A DNA stretch of 64,000 bases. It comes from Bacillus sp. EB106-08-02-XG196. Its GTDB lineage: Bacteria > Bacillota > Bacilli > Bacillales > Cytobacillaceae. Location: assembly GCF_013396335.1 (NCBI RefSeq), contig NZ_JABWSY010000003.1, forward strand, positions 62,001-126,000, read 5' to 3'. The notes below the pieces were generated by a model. It ran no database searches, had not been told where the DNA came from, and was given only the letters and a program-made list of their open reading frames with translations. Position numbers and translations under genes: made by a program. Below are positions 33,865 to 43,217 of the stretch, piece by piece; the first letter of the stretch is position 1, and every line of letters starts with the position of its first letter.

Positions 33865-34761
33865 GTGAAACTTGGCAGGTATAAAAAGTGGGAATTAAGT
33901 GGACATATATTGTTCATTATAATGGCTTTTCTAGCTATTATTCCCTTTGTACTTCTGATCATTTCATCATTTTCAGATGAACAAGCAGTCGTAAGAAATG
34001 GATATAGTTTTTTTCCAGAAAAATTTTCTCTTACAGCCTATCATTATATTTTTGAACAATGGGAGATGATAGGCGGCGGGTACCTTGTAACAATCATAGT
34101 GACTTGTGTTGGCACATTCTTTGGAACCACGATGGCTGCATTGATTGGATGGACACTAAGCAGGAAACATTTGCCTGGTAGAAGTATGTTACTTTTCATT
34201 GTGACTTTTACCATGATGTTCCATGGTGGTCTTACAGCACAATATATTATCTATACTCAGATATTTCAACTAAAAAACACAATTTTGGGATTACTCATAC
34301 CAAACCTAATGTTAAATGGATACTTTATCATGACTTTCCGAAATTATTTTGAGCATTCGATACCTGGTACATTGATTGAGGCAGCAAAAATTGATGGAGC
34401 GAGCGAAATAAAGACATTTTTCAAAATCGTCCTTCCTATATCTGGACCCATCATCATTACAATTGGCCTGCCGCTTGCACTTATGTATTGGAATGATTGG
34501 ACGAATGGTTTATATTACCTAAGCCATGACAGCAAGTTACAAAGTATCCAAACCATTTTGAATAATATCAATGAAAATATTAAATTCCTGCAAAGTAATG
34601 ATTTAGGAAATGCAGCAGCAGCATTAAGTACCGCAGAATTACCATCAACAACAATTAGAATGGCAATGGCAGTAGTAGGTATTTTACCCATCATTTTGGT
34701 ATTTCCATTCCTTCAAAAATGGTTAGTCAGAGGTATGACAGAAGGGGCAGTTAAAGAATAA
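33865..34761 (+). CDS. YtcP-type sugar ABC transporter permease
   Basis: 298 aa, GTG start at 33865 behind GGAGGTGGG, 14 nt after the first permease. Six hydrophobic helices and the EAA loop (GTLIEAAKIDGASEIKTFFKIVLP). It ends in the family-typical FPFLQKWLVRGMTEGAVKE. It forms the second half of the membrane channel with the preceding gene. Confidence 0.93.
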   Translation: MKLGRYKKWELSGHILFIIMAFLAIIPFVLLIISSFSDEQAVVRNGYSFFPEKFSLTAYHYIFEQWEMIGGGYLVTIIVTCVGTFFGTTMAALIGWTLSRKHLPGRSMLLFIVTFTMMFHGGLTAQYIIYTQIFQLKNTILGLLIPNLMLNGYFIMTFRNYFEHSIPGTLIEAAKIDGASEIKTFFKIVLPISGPIIITIGLPLALMYWNDWTNGLYYLSHDSKLQSIQTILNNINENIKFLQSNDLGNAAAALSTAELPSTTIRMAMAVVGILPIILVFPFLQKWLVRGMTEGAVKE

Positions 34762-34796
34762 GGTGTTTCTATTATTAATATAAAAGGGGGATTTTT

Positions 34797-36293
34797 ATGA
34801 GAAAGAGAATTTTAAGTCTATTGTTTGCTGTTATTTTTATGATGGTACTTGTTGGGTGTAGTGAAGACAAAGAGACAAATACTACTGCCAAGGGAGATGG
34901 TATCAATTTTGATGAAGAGCCATTTACACTTACTGTGGCATATGCTGTAAATGGTGATACTCCTGGGGATTTGGCAAAGGTTCAGGAAAAAGTGAATGAA
35001 ATTACATTAAAGAAGATCAATGCTAAGGTCGAGTTTAAGCCTGTAGCCGTCTCGGCTATGGCAAATACCTATACTTTGGCAGCTTCAAGCGGTGAAAAGC
35101 TAGACTTAATTATGATGCTTCCAGGCTCAAGATATATTACACAATATGCTAGTACGAACATGATTAGACCACTTGATGATATTGTAGATCAATATGGTAA
35201 AGATATTAAAACTAGTTTAGGAGATATTCTAGAGGTAACAAAGGTAAATGGAAAACTGTATGGTATCCCTGGGAAAAGAAGCTATGTACAGGCTAAGGGA
35301 TTCTGGCTGCATGATGGTCTCGTAAAAAAGCATAATATTGATGTATCTCAAATTAAATCAGTAAACGATTTAGATCCGATTTTAGAAAAGATTCATGCTT
35401 CTGAACCAGATGTACAAACCTTTTTCCCTACAGGGGTATCTCATTATTTATTAAACTTTGATAACCTTGGTGACGGCTTTGGTGTGTTAAGGGATGCCGG
35501 GACAAAGGATTTAGAAGTTGTTAATATGCTTGAAACGGAGGAATATATTAATACTGTTAAAAAAGTAAGAGAATGGTATCAAAAAGGCTATATTTCTAAG
35601 GATTTTGCGACAACACAGACTACTCCAACGGAGATGATGGATGCTAACAAGCTTTTTGCTGCTCCAAACTCTACTGATTTTGCTAACGCGCAACTAGGAA
35701 ATAAAGTACCTAAACAGTATGCCACCATTCATGCACCAGTTGACATAACGACTAATAGGCAAACCTATATTTGGTCAGTTCCTGCTATGGCTAAAAGACC
35801 AGAAAAGTCGATACAATTTTTAAATCTTACTTTTGAAGATCGGGAACTCGCAACACTACTGAAGTTTGGAATTGAAGGGGAACACTTTACAAAAAATAGT
35901 GATGGTTCTATCGACACTTCTAAGGGCAATTCGAAAACTTTCTTACAGTATTGGCCAATCTGGGGAGATGGCGAGAAGTATCCGATAGAGATGAGAGAGT
36001 TAGTTGGACTTGGCGGAGACTTAGAGAAATATAATAGTGCTTTCGAAGAGTGGAAAAAGAATACTAAAACTTCAAAGGCATTTGGGTTTATGTTTGATCC
36101 CCAGCCAGTTAAGACAGAATTAGCTTCATGTACAGCAGTAATGGAACAGTACCAAAAGTTACTCGAGGGCGGTGCCTTAGACCCAGACAAATATCTAAAA
36201 ACTATTAATGATGAATTGTATGCAGCAGGCCTGCAAAAAATTATTGATGAAAAGCAGAAACAATTAGATGCTTGGGCAAAAACACAGAAATAA
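34797..36293 (+). CDS. Extracellular sugar-binding lipoprotein of the ABC importer
   Basis: 498 aa, ATG at 34797 behind AAGGGGG. A lipoprotein signal peptide with basic start (MRKRIL), hydrophobic core and lipobox LVGC with Cys21 as lipidation site. The mature part follows the family 1 / LipO-type solute-binding pattern with late motifs such as RPEKSIQFLNLTFEDRELATLLKFGIEGEHF. It captures an oligosaccharide outside the membrane and delivers it to the two permeases. Confidence 0.93.
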   Translation: MRKRILSLLFAVIFMMVLVGCSEDKETNTTAKGDGINFDEEPFTLTVAYAVNGDTPGDLAKVQEKVNEITLKKINAKVEFKPVAVSAMANTYTLAASSGEKLDLIMMLPGSRYITQYASTNMIRPLDDIVDQYGKDIKTSLGDILEVTKVNGKLYGIPGKRSYVQAKGFWLHDGLVKKHNIDVSQIKSVNDLDPILEKIHASEPDVQTFFPTGVSHYLLNFDNLGDGFGVLRDAGTKDLEVVNMLETEEYINTVKKVREWYQKGYISKDFATTQTTPTEMMDANKLFAAPNSTDFANAQLGNKVPKQYATIHAPVDITTNRQTYIWSVPAMAKRPEKSIQFLNLTFEDRELATLLKFGIEGEHFTKNSDGSIDTSKGNSKTFLQYWPIWGDGEKYPIEMRELVGLGGDLEKYNSAFEEWKKNTKTSKAFGFMFDPQPVKTELASCTAVMEQYQKLLEGGALDPDKYLKTINDELYAAGLQKIIDEKQKQLDAWAKTQK

Positions 36294-36313
36294 GAATTAA
36301 AGAGGATAATAAG

Positions 36314-36919
36314 ATGGCAGGTTTATTCGATATTGACAATCGTTTCTTCAGATTTGCAACAAAAGTAATGAATTTATTTCTATTAAATATACTCTGGATT
36401 ATTTTCAGTTTACCCATCGTAACAGTGGGTGCAGCCACTTCTGCAGTATATTATGTATCTTTGAAGATGGTAAGGAATGAAGAGGGATACATTATCAATA
36501 GTTTTTGGCTTGCGTTTAGGCAGAATTTAAAACAAAGTATAATAATAGAATTTGTTTTTTTAATAGTAGGGATTATTCTGATATGGGACATTAAATACTT
36601 CTTGCAAATGGATAATGTTTGGGGCTATATTTTTGCTGCTATTTTCTCAATTGCATTAACGATTTATGTTTTCATGTTGATATTTACGTTCCCAATATTG
36701 GCGAAGTATAGTAACACCATTTATGGAACATTGAAGAATGCGGTAATTATGTCGTTAACCCACTTGCCAGCCAGCATTGCCATTGCAGTTTTATTAATGG
36801 TCATGTTATATGGATTTTATGTATCTGTACCCTTAATGATTATCTTCTCTACGATAGGGGTAGCAATATATGCATATTTTGGTTCCATTTTATTCAGAAA
36901 TATTTTTGAAAAGTATTAA
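36314..36919 (+). CDS. YesL-like DUF624 membrane protein
   Basis: 201 aa from ATG 36314 behind AGAGGAT, 20 nt after the binding protein; the frame is open upstream through the binding-protein stop region. Four to five membrane helices and the typical YesL start GLFDIDNRFFRFATKVMNLFLLNILWI. DUF624 proteins regularly accompany YesMN-controlled sugar importers. Their function is not known. Confidence 0.88.
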   Translation: MAGLFDIDNRFFRFATKVMNLFLLNILWIIFSLPIVTVGAATSAVYYVSLKMVRNEEGYIINSFWLAFRQNLKQSIIIEFVFLIVGIILIWDIKYFLQMDNVWGYIFAAIFSIALTIYVFMLIFTFPILAKYSNTIYGTLKNAVIMSLTHLPASIAIAVLLMVMLYGFYVSVPLMIIFSTIGVAIYAYFGSILFRNIFEKY

Positions 36920-36990
36920 GAGCTAGTTTCTTACTATTTAGGAGTAATTCAAAATGTTTATAATTCATATGTCGTTGCTCCTGCAGAAAA

Positions 36991-37024
36991 TAACCCTACA
37001 GGATATCTGTAGGGTTAATTTTTT
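36991..37024. terminator. Bidirectional terminator
   Basis: TAACCCTACAG (36991-37001) pairs perfectly with CTGTAGGGTTA (37007-37017), 5-nt loop, then ATTTTTTT. It ends both the importer operon and the convergent AraC gene. Confidence 0.85.
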
Positions 37025-38256
37025 TCTAACAGATGATGTCTTTCCCTGTATTGCTTTGGAGTTATGCCGACAACCTTTTTAAATACCCTAGTGAAATAAC
37101 TTTGGTCATTAAAATTTAGTAGTGAACAGATTTCAGAAATAGGGGTTTTACTATAGGCAAGTAACTTTTTTACCTCTTCAATTTTTGTTTGTTGAATATA
37201 TTCGCTAACTGTAATGCCAACTTCTTTTTTAAACAGTGCTGACAAATATTTGGGGCTTAGGTCCACCTTTTGGGAAATTTGATTATGGTTAATATCTTCA
37301 TAAATATGTTTGTAAATATGATCTTTGCAAGCCGTTATTGTTTTGGAATAACGTTCATCTTTTACTTGTTTTACTTTTCCTGCAAATGTATATAAAACGT
37401 CTCTCGCCAAGTGTTTAACTCCATCAATCCTATTTACTTCCTCGACTTGTTGGATAAAGCGATCATGTAAGGAACAAGCAATTTCATCATGTAATCCGCC
37501 CTCAATGGAAGCTCTAGAAACTAAAGTGATGAGGGTAATCACATGGTTTTTAATGGATCGAAGATAACTAGACTTGGATAAAATACTAGCTTCTTCTTCA
37601 TTAAAAGAAGAAAGCTCTTTTATATCCTCGACTCTTCCTTCTTTTATAATAGTTAAGATTTTCTTTTCAAAAAGTCGATCATGAAAGACATGGGATTGTA
37701 GATTATGAGAAACAGCTATGTTCATTTGTTCATTTTTGGGGGTTATTTCAATTAGTTTGGAATTCTCATTCATTACCAAATTAACTGAAAGTAATTGTTT
37801 ATTAATCAAATGATAGATGAATACACTCATATTTATTAGTTTTTCAGATGTTATTATCGCTATTGATTTGTAATAATGAAATACTTCTTCACGATAAAAA
37901 AAAGCACGGGAGTCGTTAACAATGCCATTTATTTTTTCTTCAGATAATGGTATCGCAAGTGTAGGTCCAATGATCAAAGTTCCTTCAAAAGCCTGATTAT
38001 TAAATGCACTAATCAAAATATATTTCTCGGAAAATACGGATCTCCTTATAACTGGGAATTGGTATTTTACACTCGAGCGAAAGTTTAACGGATTGAAAAA
38101 TTTTTCCTTTTGGTTTTCGTATAATGGATTTAGCGATTGATTCCTTAAGTTTTCATAGATTACTTTCCCTGTTGAATTGATAAAGAAAACAGGTATATCA
38201 AATGTTTCAGCAACGAGATTACACATATCATTTATACTTTCGAAGTAAGTGCTCAT
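37015..38256 (-). CDS. AraC family regulator with N-terminal sensor domain (paralog B)
   Basis: 413 aa, ATG at 38256 behind GGGGGAT. It aligns along its length with the regulator at 19309-20562. Shared parts include GRVEDxKE, ILSKSSYxRSxKNHVITLITLVSRASIEGGL, KVDLSPKYLS and the C-terminus NDQSYFTRVFKK. The N-terminal sensor is more diverged, so the two may sense different ligands but read the same DNA. It is divergent from the 697-aa hydrolase-like gene with tandem element 5 between, the same layout as paralog A. Confidence 0.9.
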   Translation of the reverse strand: MSTYFESINDMCNLVAETFDIPVFFINSTGKVIYENLRNQSLNPLYENQKEKFFNPLNFRSSVKYQFPVIRRSVFSEKYILISAFNNQAFEGTLIIGPTLAIPLSEEKINGIVNDSRAFFYREEVFHYYKSIAIITSEKLINMSVFIYHLINKQLLSVNLVMNENSKLIEITPKNEQMNIAVSHNLQSHVFHDRLFEKKILTIIKEGRVEDIKELSSFNEEEASILSKSSYLRSIKNHVITLITLVSRASIEGGLHDEIACSLHDRFIQQVEEVNRIDGVKHLARDVLYTFAGKVKQVKDERYSKTITACKDHIYKHIYEDINHNQISQKVDLSPKYLSALFKKEVGITVSEYIQQTKIEEVKKLLAYSKTPISEICSLLNFNDQSYFTRVFKKVVGITPKQYRERHHLLEKN

Positions 38257-38303
38257 ATATGATTATCCCCCTGGGTAAATACGATTCTATTTTTTAATTA
38301 ATG

Positions 38304-38356
38304 ATACTAAAAAAGATACTAAAATACCATATAAATTCACAGAATATTGTTAATAT
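38304..38356 (+). promoter_or_regulatory. Tandem activator element 5 and promoter (hydrolase-dehydratase operon)
   Basis: GATACTAAAA and GATACTAAAATACCATA are a nearly exact direct repeat, conserved C at 38307 and 38319. TAATAT begins at 38351, 32 bp after the second C, giving a leader of about 27 nt. It is the cleanest copy of the set. Confidence 0.75.
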
Positions 38357-38389
38357 CGAAGAGTTAAATGAGTGGAGGGATGGTTTTAA

Positions 38390-40483
38390 ATGATAACACT
38401 TACATATCCGGTAGAATCGTCAAAGGTAAAATTTGCAATCGATAAATTAAAAGCTATCATTACAGAAATGGGTGAAGTGTGGAACGTTAGCTCAGAAAAA
38501 GATCCACACACACACAATATTATTATTTTGACTAATAACATGGATGGAAACCAAAGTTTTGGATTGAAGGTTAATCTATCTGTAAGCTCAGAAGGCTTTC
38601 AAATCCTACGGGCAGTCGATCAGGGGAATATTACTGTTTTTATTTTGGCAAGCGATGAGTCTGGTGCAATGTATGGAATTTTGGAGCTCTGTGAGCAGCT
38701 TCAGACTCACGGTGACCTTACTAGCGTAAACGAATGTATTATTAACCCAAAATTTTCGTTCCGCGCTTTGAAATTCAATCTTCCTTGGTCATCTTACAGG
38801 CAAAATGATAGTTTTGAAGTACAAAAAGAAACTGTCCGTGATCTTAATTTTTGGAAATCATTTTTGGATATGATGGCTCAAAATCGCTATAACGTGCTAA
38901 CTTTATGGAGCATGCATCCATTTCCATATATGATAAAACCCAAAAGTTTTCCTAAAGCTACTCCGTTTACCGATGAAGAAATGGGAGAATGGAAGCAATT
39001 TTGGACGTCCTTGTTTCGAATGGCAAAAGAGCGTGGCATTGAAACGTACTTAGTAACTTGGAACATTTTCGTCTCTGAATCGTTCCGAGAACACTACGAC
39101 CAAAATGCCATTAGCGATGAAAAGTTTTATCATCTTGGTGAGTCTTATTCTACTGAGCAAATTAAACAATATAATCGTGAGTGTGTGACACAGTTGATTG
39201 ATGAGTATCCTGATCTTACTGGATTGGGCACTTCTTTAGGTGAAAGAATGGGCGACATGTCACCAGAAGAGCGTCAGTTATGGGTAGAGGATGTTTATTA
39301 TCAAGGAATGAAGGACGCCAGCAGACCTGTTAAGTACATTTATCGCGCGCCATTTACCATTGATACATCTCTTACAAGAAATGTTATGGAGAAGATAGAT
39401 TTTTTACCTGAACCAGTCTGGTTGGAACTAAAGTTTAATTGGTCTCATGCCTATTCAACTCCAAAGTTACGAATAACGCATGGGGGGCGAAGCGATGGGT
39501 TAAAGGGATATTGGAATCCAGATCCGAAAAATTACAAAGTAACATGGATGGCTCGGAATGAGGATTTCTTTACATTACGTTGGGCTCAGCCTGATTTCAT
39601 AAGGGAACATATTAAGGAAAACGGTCATGATTATGTAGGAGGATATTTTATCGGATCAGAATGCTTTATTCCGGCCCATGATTATTCTCACTCTAGAGAT
39701 AGTGATCATTTCCAATGGACATACGCTTTCGAAAAACATTGGCTGTACTACATGTTATGGGGAAGATTATTATTCGACCCTTCAACACCTGATGAGGTGT
39801 TTGCAAATGCACTGGGCCGACGATACGGTAAATCCAATGGATATCCTTTACTTAATGCATATTCGTCTGTCAGTAAAATGCCATTGGCACTTGCGTCCTC
39901 TTTTACAATCTTATGGGATTTTACTTTATATGCAGAAGGTTTCCTATCTACAGATACTAGAGGATATAACTCGGGAAAAGCGTTTATTTCGCTTGAAGAT
40001 TTACTAAATACAAAGCCAATAGAATCAACTTATCTATCAATTCGTGATTATGTTGATTGTAAAATTAATGAAGAATCGACTGAAGAATTTGTAACACCGA
40101 TTCAATTAGCAGATTTATTAGAGAAAGATTCAAAGCACGGCCTTGAGTTGATTGCGTCGATAGATAATGATTCACCACTAATATGCTGCGAAAAGGCTGA
40201 TATCAAGGCTTGGGCATTATTAGGTTTATATTTTGCAGATAAACTCCGTGCTGGGGTCTGTTACCAAATGTTCGTTAAGACCGGAGATGAGTCTGAACAG
40301 CAAAAAGCATTACAATGGTTAGAATCCCCACATGCTATTAAGCACTGGGACGATCTTATTGAGGTAACTTCATCTCATTATGTGGAGCAGCCATTGATGC
40401 ACCTAGGCGATACACCATTCTCCTGGAAGCGTTTCCGTCCACAGGTTTTAGAAGATATCGACTTTGTACTTGGGCGTAAATAA
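38390..40483 (+). CDS. Putative glycoside hydrolase with hexosaminidase-type N-terminal domain
   Basis: 697 aa, ATG at 38390 behind GGAGGG. Residues about 1-115 (ending DESGAMYGILELCEQLQ) look like the GH20b/GH67-type N-terminal domain placed before many TIM-barrel glycosidases. The next part (RALKFNLPWSSYR, MMAQNRYNVLTLWSMHPFPYM, KERGIETYLVTWNIF, GLGTSLGERMG) reads as a barrel. A helical C-terminal domain follows. I cannot assign a CAZy family; acid residues in GTSLGERMG are candidates for catalysis. There is no signal peptide, so it acts in the cytoplasm. It is paired with an enolase-superfamily enzyme, which hints at a uronic-acid-containing substrate. Confidence 0.72.
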   Translation: MITLTYPVESSKVKFAIDKLKAIITEMGEVWNVSSEKDPHTHNIIILTNNMDGNQSFGLKVNLSVSSEGFQILRAVDQGNITVFILASDESGAMYGILELCEQLQTHGDLTSVNECIINPKFSFRALKFNLPWSSYRQNDSFEVQKETVRDLNFWKSFLDMMAQNRYNVLTLWSMHPFPYMIKPKSFPKATPFTDEEMGEWKQFWTSLFRMAKERGIETYLVTWNIFVSESFREHYDQNAISDEKFYHLGESYSTEQIKQYNRECVTQLIDEYPDLTGLGTSLGERMGDMSPEERQLWVEDVYYQGMKDASRPVKYIYRAPFTIDTSLTRNVMEKIDFLPEPVWLELKFNWSHAYSTPKLRITHGGRSDGLKGYWNPDPKNYKVTWMARNEDFFTLRWAQPDFIREHIKENGHDYVGGYFIGSECFIPAHDYSHSRDSDHFQWTYAFEKHWLYYMLWGRLLFDPSTPDEVFANALGRRYGKSNGYPLLNAYSSVSKMPLALASSFTILWDFTLYAEGFLSTDTRGYNSGKAFISLEDLLNTKPIESTYLSIRDYVDCKINEESTEEFVTPIQLADLLEKDSKHGLELIASIDNDSPLICCEKADIKAWALLGLYFADKLRAGVCYQMFVKTGDESEQQKALQWLESPHAIKHWDDLIEVTSSHYVEQPLMHLGDTPFSWKRFRPQVLEDIDFVLGRK

Positions 40484-40528
40484 AGGGGAACGGTTTTTGT
40501 ACTTAAATAGAAAAGGGAGTGTATATTA

Positions 40529-41638
40529 ATGAAAATTAAGAGTATAGAAACGTTCTCTACAGGATATGTGACGATTGTCCGTGTGAGAAGTACAGACGGT
40601 CATGAAGGTTTTGGCCAAACGGCCCCCTATCATGCGAATATTACCGCACTGATTGTGCATCAACAACTTTCACGACATGTATTGGGAAAAGAAATTGATA
40701 CCATTGACCAGCTTGTAGAAGATATCATGAGAGCAGAACATAAATATTATGGTTCTTATCTATTTAGGGCATTAAGTGGTCTTGAGACGGCACTGTGGGA
40801 TTTAAAGGGAAAACAATTAGGTAAAAGTGTCTGCGAGTTGCTAGGAGGTGAACACCGTCCCATAGAAGTGTACGGTTCTAGCATGAGAAGAAATATAAGT
40901 CCAGAAGAAGAAAGTGAACGATTGAAGAGAATACAACAAGAATATGGCATTCGAGCATTTAAATTTAGAATTGGCAATAACTTTGGCAATGACGTAGATG
41001 TCTATCCAGGCAGAACAGAACAAATCATACCAACCGTACGGAAGGCACTGGGGGAGGAAACGTTGTTGTATGCAGATGCTAACAGCGCATTTACACCTAC
41101 ACGTGCTATTGAGATTGGCAGATTGTTAGAACAATATGGTTTGGTACACTATGAGGAACCATGTCCTTTTCCTAATTTAGAATGGACCAAACAAGTAACT
41201 GAAGAGTTGGATATTGCTGTAGCCGGTGGAGAACAAGATACAGATTTAGTACAGTTTCAAAGAATGATTAACATGAAAGCCGTTGATATCGTACAACCAG
41301 ATATATGCTATATCGGTGGACTAAGCAGGGCAATTAAAGTCGCTAACATGGCAGAGGAAGCTGGTATGATTTGCATGCCCCATTCTGCCAATCTGTCCAT
41401 GATTTCTGTTTTTACAATGCATCTTACAGCTGCCATTCCAAATGCTGGTCAATTCATGGAATACTCAATTGAAACTCGTCCATGGGAGGAAGAATTGTTT
41501 ACTAGTAGTTTCAATGTAAGTGATGGAAAAGTAAAAATCCCTGATGGTCCAGGTTGGGGTGTGCAGATACGACCAGAATGGCTTGATAAAGCAACATATC
41601 AAATTAGTGAAAGTAAGTATGAAAAAACGGTAATATAA
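40529..41638 (+). CDS. Enolase-superfamily (mandelate racemase/muconate lactonizing type) dehydratase
   Basis: 369 aa, ATG at 40529 behind AAGGGAGTG. N-terminal capping domain, then a barrel with KFRIG in place of KxK at the second strand and metal ligands in ADANS (Asp), YEEPCP (Glu) and GGEQDT (Glu). MPHSAN (His) and EYSIE lie near the end. His at the end of a late strand fits acid-sugar dehydratases, which turn aldonates or uronate derivatives into 2-keto-3-deoxy acids. It follows the hydrolase-like gene in the element 5 operon. Confidence 0.88.
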   Translation: MKIKSIETFSTGYVTIVRVRSTDGHEGFGQTAPYHANITALIVHQQLSRHVLGKEIDTIDQLVEDIMRAEHKYYGSYLFRALSGLETALWDLKGKQLGKSVCELLGGEHRPIEVYGSSMRRNISPEEESERLKRIQQEYGIRAFKFRIGNNFGNDVDVYPGRTEQIIPTVRKALGEETLLYADANSAFTPTRAIEIGRLLEQYGLVHYEEPCPFPNLEWTKQVTEELDIAVAGGEQDTDLVQFQRMINMKAVDIVQPDICYIGGLSRAIKVANMAEEAGMICMPHSANLSMISVFTMHLTAAIPNAGQFMEYSIETRPWEEELFTSSFNVSDGKVKIPDGPGWGVQIRPEWLDKATYQISESKYEKTVI

Positions 41639-41680
41639 AAAATGGAAGCAAGGACAAATGCTTGTCCTTGCTTCCATTTT
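41639..41680. terminator. Strong bidirectional terminator
   Basis: A 19-bp perfect stem (41639-41657 with 41662-41680; core GGAAGCAAGGACAA) and a 4-nt loop, A/T runs on both sides, between convergent genes. Confidence 0.9.
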
Positions 41681-41704
41681 GGTAAGAATACGGTTGTAAA
41701 ATCG

Positions 41705-42592
41705 TTATTTTGCTTTAATAAAATCTTCTGATAAGGAAATTAATTCACGAACAGCATAAGGTAAATATTTATCTTTTCTCCATACCAAGCCAAGCTCTAG
41801 ACTAAGAGTTGAGTTCATTAAATCAAGTACAGTGATGTTTGGATTATGAATAGAATGAGCAATTCTACTAGGTAATAGAGTAACACCTAATTTAGCTTCC
41901 ACCATCTCTACTATAAAATCCTTTTGGGAACTGTTACATACTACTTTAGGATGATAGCCTTTACTCAGGCATTCTTCTATGATGCGGTCATAAAGAGAAA
42001 AGTCTTGTTGATATAAGACGAAATGCTCATTTTTCAAATCCGATAGTTCCACTTCTGTATAGCTAGCTAATCTGTTTTGCTTATGAACTACCAGCATTAA
42101 TGGATCATGAGTAACCTTCATAAATTCAAATTTTCCATTGTTGACCGGTAAATTGCAAATTAGCCCAATATCTAACGACCCATCTTCTATCCCCTCTTTT
42201 ATTTTTTTGGATCCAACTTCAGTCAAAATAATTTCAATATAGGGATAAAGCTCCTTGTATTTACTAATCAATTTAGAAAAAAACGCGGGTCCTACTATTG
42301 GCGGGATACCAATCTTAATCTCACCCTTTTTTAATTCGAGAATATCTGTCAGTTCCGTAGTTAGGTTCTGAAAAGCCTCAAGTACATGCTTGGCGTTAAC
42401 TAACACTGCTTTTCCAGCATCGGTTAATTCTAATTGCTTAGACCTATAAAATAAGGGGACACTTAGTTCTGACTCAATTTGCTTAATAGCTTTACTGAGG
42501 GAAGGTTGAGACACATGTAAAGTAGAAGCAGCCTTTGTAAAGCTCAATTGTTTAGCAACTTCAGAAAAATAAGCTAAATGCCTTATATCCAT
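41705..42592 (-). CDS. cidR: LysR family regulator, CidR (YwbI)-like
   Basis: 295 aa from ATG 42592 behind AAAGGG; the frame is open 56 codons further but those lie in the promoter region. The LysR winged helix is at the N-terminus (MDIRHLAYFSEVAKQLSFTK, AASTLHVSQPSLSKAIKQIE) with the usual substrate domain after. It is divergent from cidA-cidB, the same arrangement as ywbI-ywbH-ywbG in Bacillus. CidR proteins activate cidAB in response to acetate or overflow metabolites. Confidence 0.85.
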   Translation of the reverse strand: MDIRHLAYFSEVAKQLSFTKAASTLHVSQPSLSKAIKQIESELSVPLFYRSKQLELTDAGKAVLVNAKHVLEAFQNLTTELTDILELKKGEIKIGIPPIVGPAFFSKLISKYKELYPYIEIILTEVGSKKIKEGIEDGSLDIGLICNLPVNNGKFEFMKVTHDPLMLVVHKQNRLASYTEVELSDLKNEHFVLYQQDFSLYDRIIEECLSKGYHPKVVCNSSQKDFIVEMVEAKLGVTLLPSRIAHSIHNPNITVLDLMNSTLSLELGLVWRKDKYLPYAVRELISLSEDFIKAK

Positions 42593-42650
42593 AAAAACAC
42601 CCTTTCGGAGATGATAGTTTGTTAGGGTTATAACTAAAATGAATAATTGT

Positions 42651-42676
42651 AATTCGAAATATGTATTTTTCGAATT
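42651..42676. promoter_or_regulatory. Perfect dyad, putative CidR operator
   Basis: AATTCGAAA (42651-42659) and TTTCGAATT (42668-42676) with an 8-bp spacer, in the cidR-cidA divergent gap, 59 bp before the cidR start. The symmetry and size suit a LysR-type recognition site. Confidence 0.6.
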
Positions 42677-42830
42677 GATATATCCATTATATAATAGAAA
42701 AAAAGGAAGAGTTAGTAAAAAGTTGAAAAAAGAAATCAATTTCTGAACGTACTTGAACAAAGTTTAACAAACTTAAGGAAACTGGTTCTTAATCTACCGT
42801 TTACTTCATTATAGAAGGAAGGTTAATGAT

Positions 42831-43217
42831 GTGAAAAATGCTGTCCTCTTTTTGTTACAATTGTTTATTTTAATTTTCATTTATATTGGGTCAAATTACA
42901 TAGCAAAAGTAACAAACCTGCCCATTCCTGGTAATGTCCTGGGGATGATTCTGTTATTCCTAAGCTTAACCATGCGAATCGTAAAGTTACGTTATATTGA
43001 AAAGGCAGCAGAGTATCTGATCAAACACCTGGGATTATTTTTTATTCCATATGCAGTAGGTTTCATGACTTATGGTGATTTAATAATAGCTAGTGGCTGG
43101 CAATTACTACTAATGGTCATTGGAAGTACAGTTATAGGTTTAGTAGTAACTTCTGGAAGCACACAATTCTTATCTTCAAGGGAGATACAGAAACATGGCA
43201 GGTCTAACTCTATTTAA
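42831..43217 (+). CDS. cidA: CidA/LrgA family holin-like protein
   Basis: 128 aa with a GTG start at 42831, eight nt after GAAGGAAGG. Four membrane helices with the family motif LPIPGNVLGMILLFLSL and an FFIPYAVGFMTY stretch. CidA/LrgA proteins act with their CidB/LrgB partners in the membrane and are linked to cell lysis control and pyruvate or acetate transport. It overlaps cidB by 23 nt. Confidence 0.92.
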   Translation: MKNAVLFLLQLFILIFIYIGSNYIAKVTNLPIPGNVLGMILLFLSLTMRIVKLRYIEKAAEYLIKHLGLFFIPYAVGFMTYGDLIIASGWQLLLMVIGSTVIGLVVTSGSTQFLSSREIQKHGRSNSI

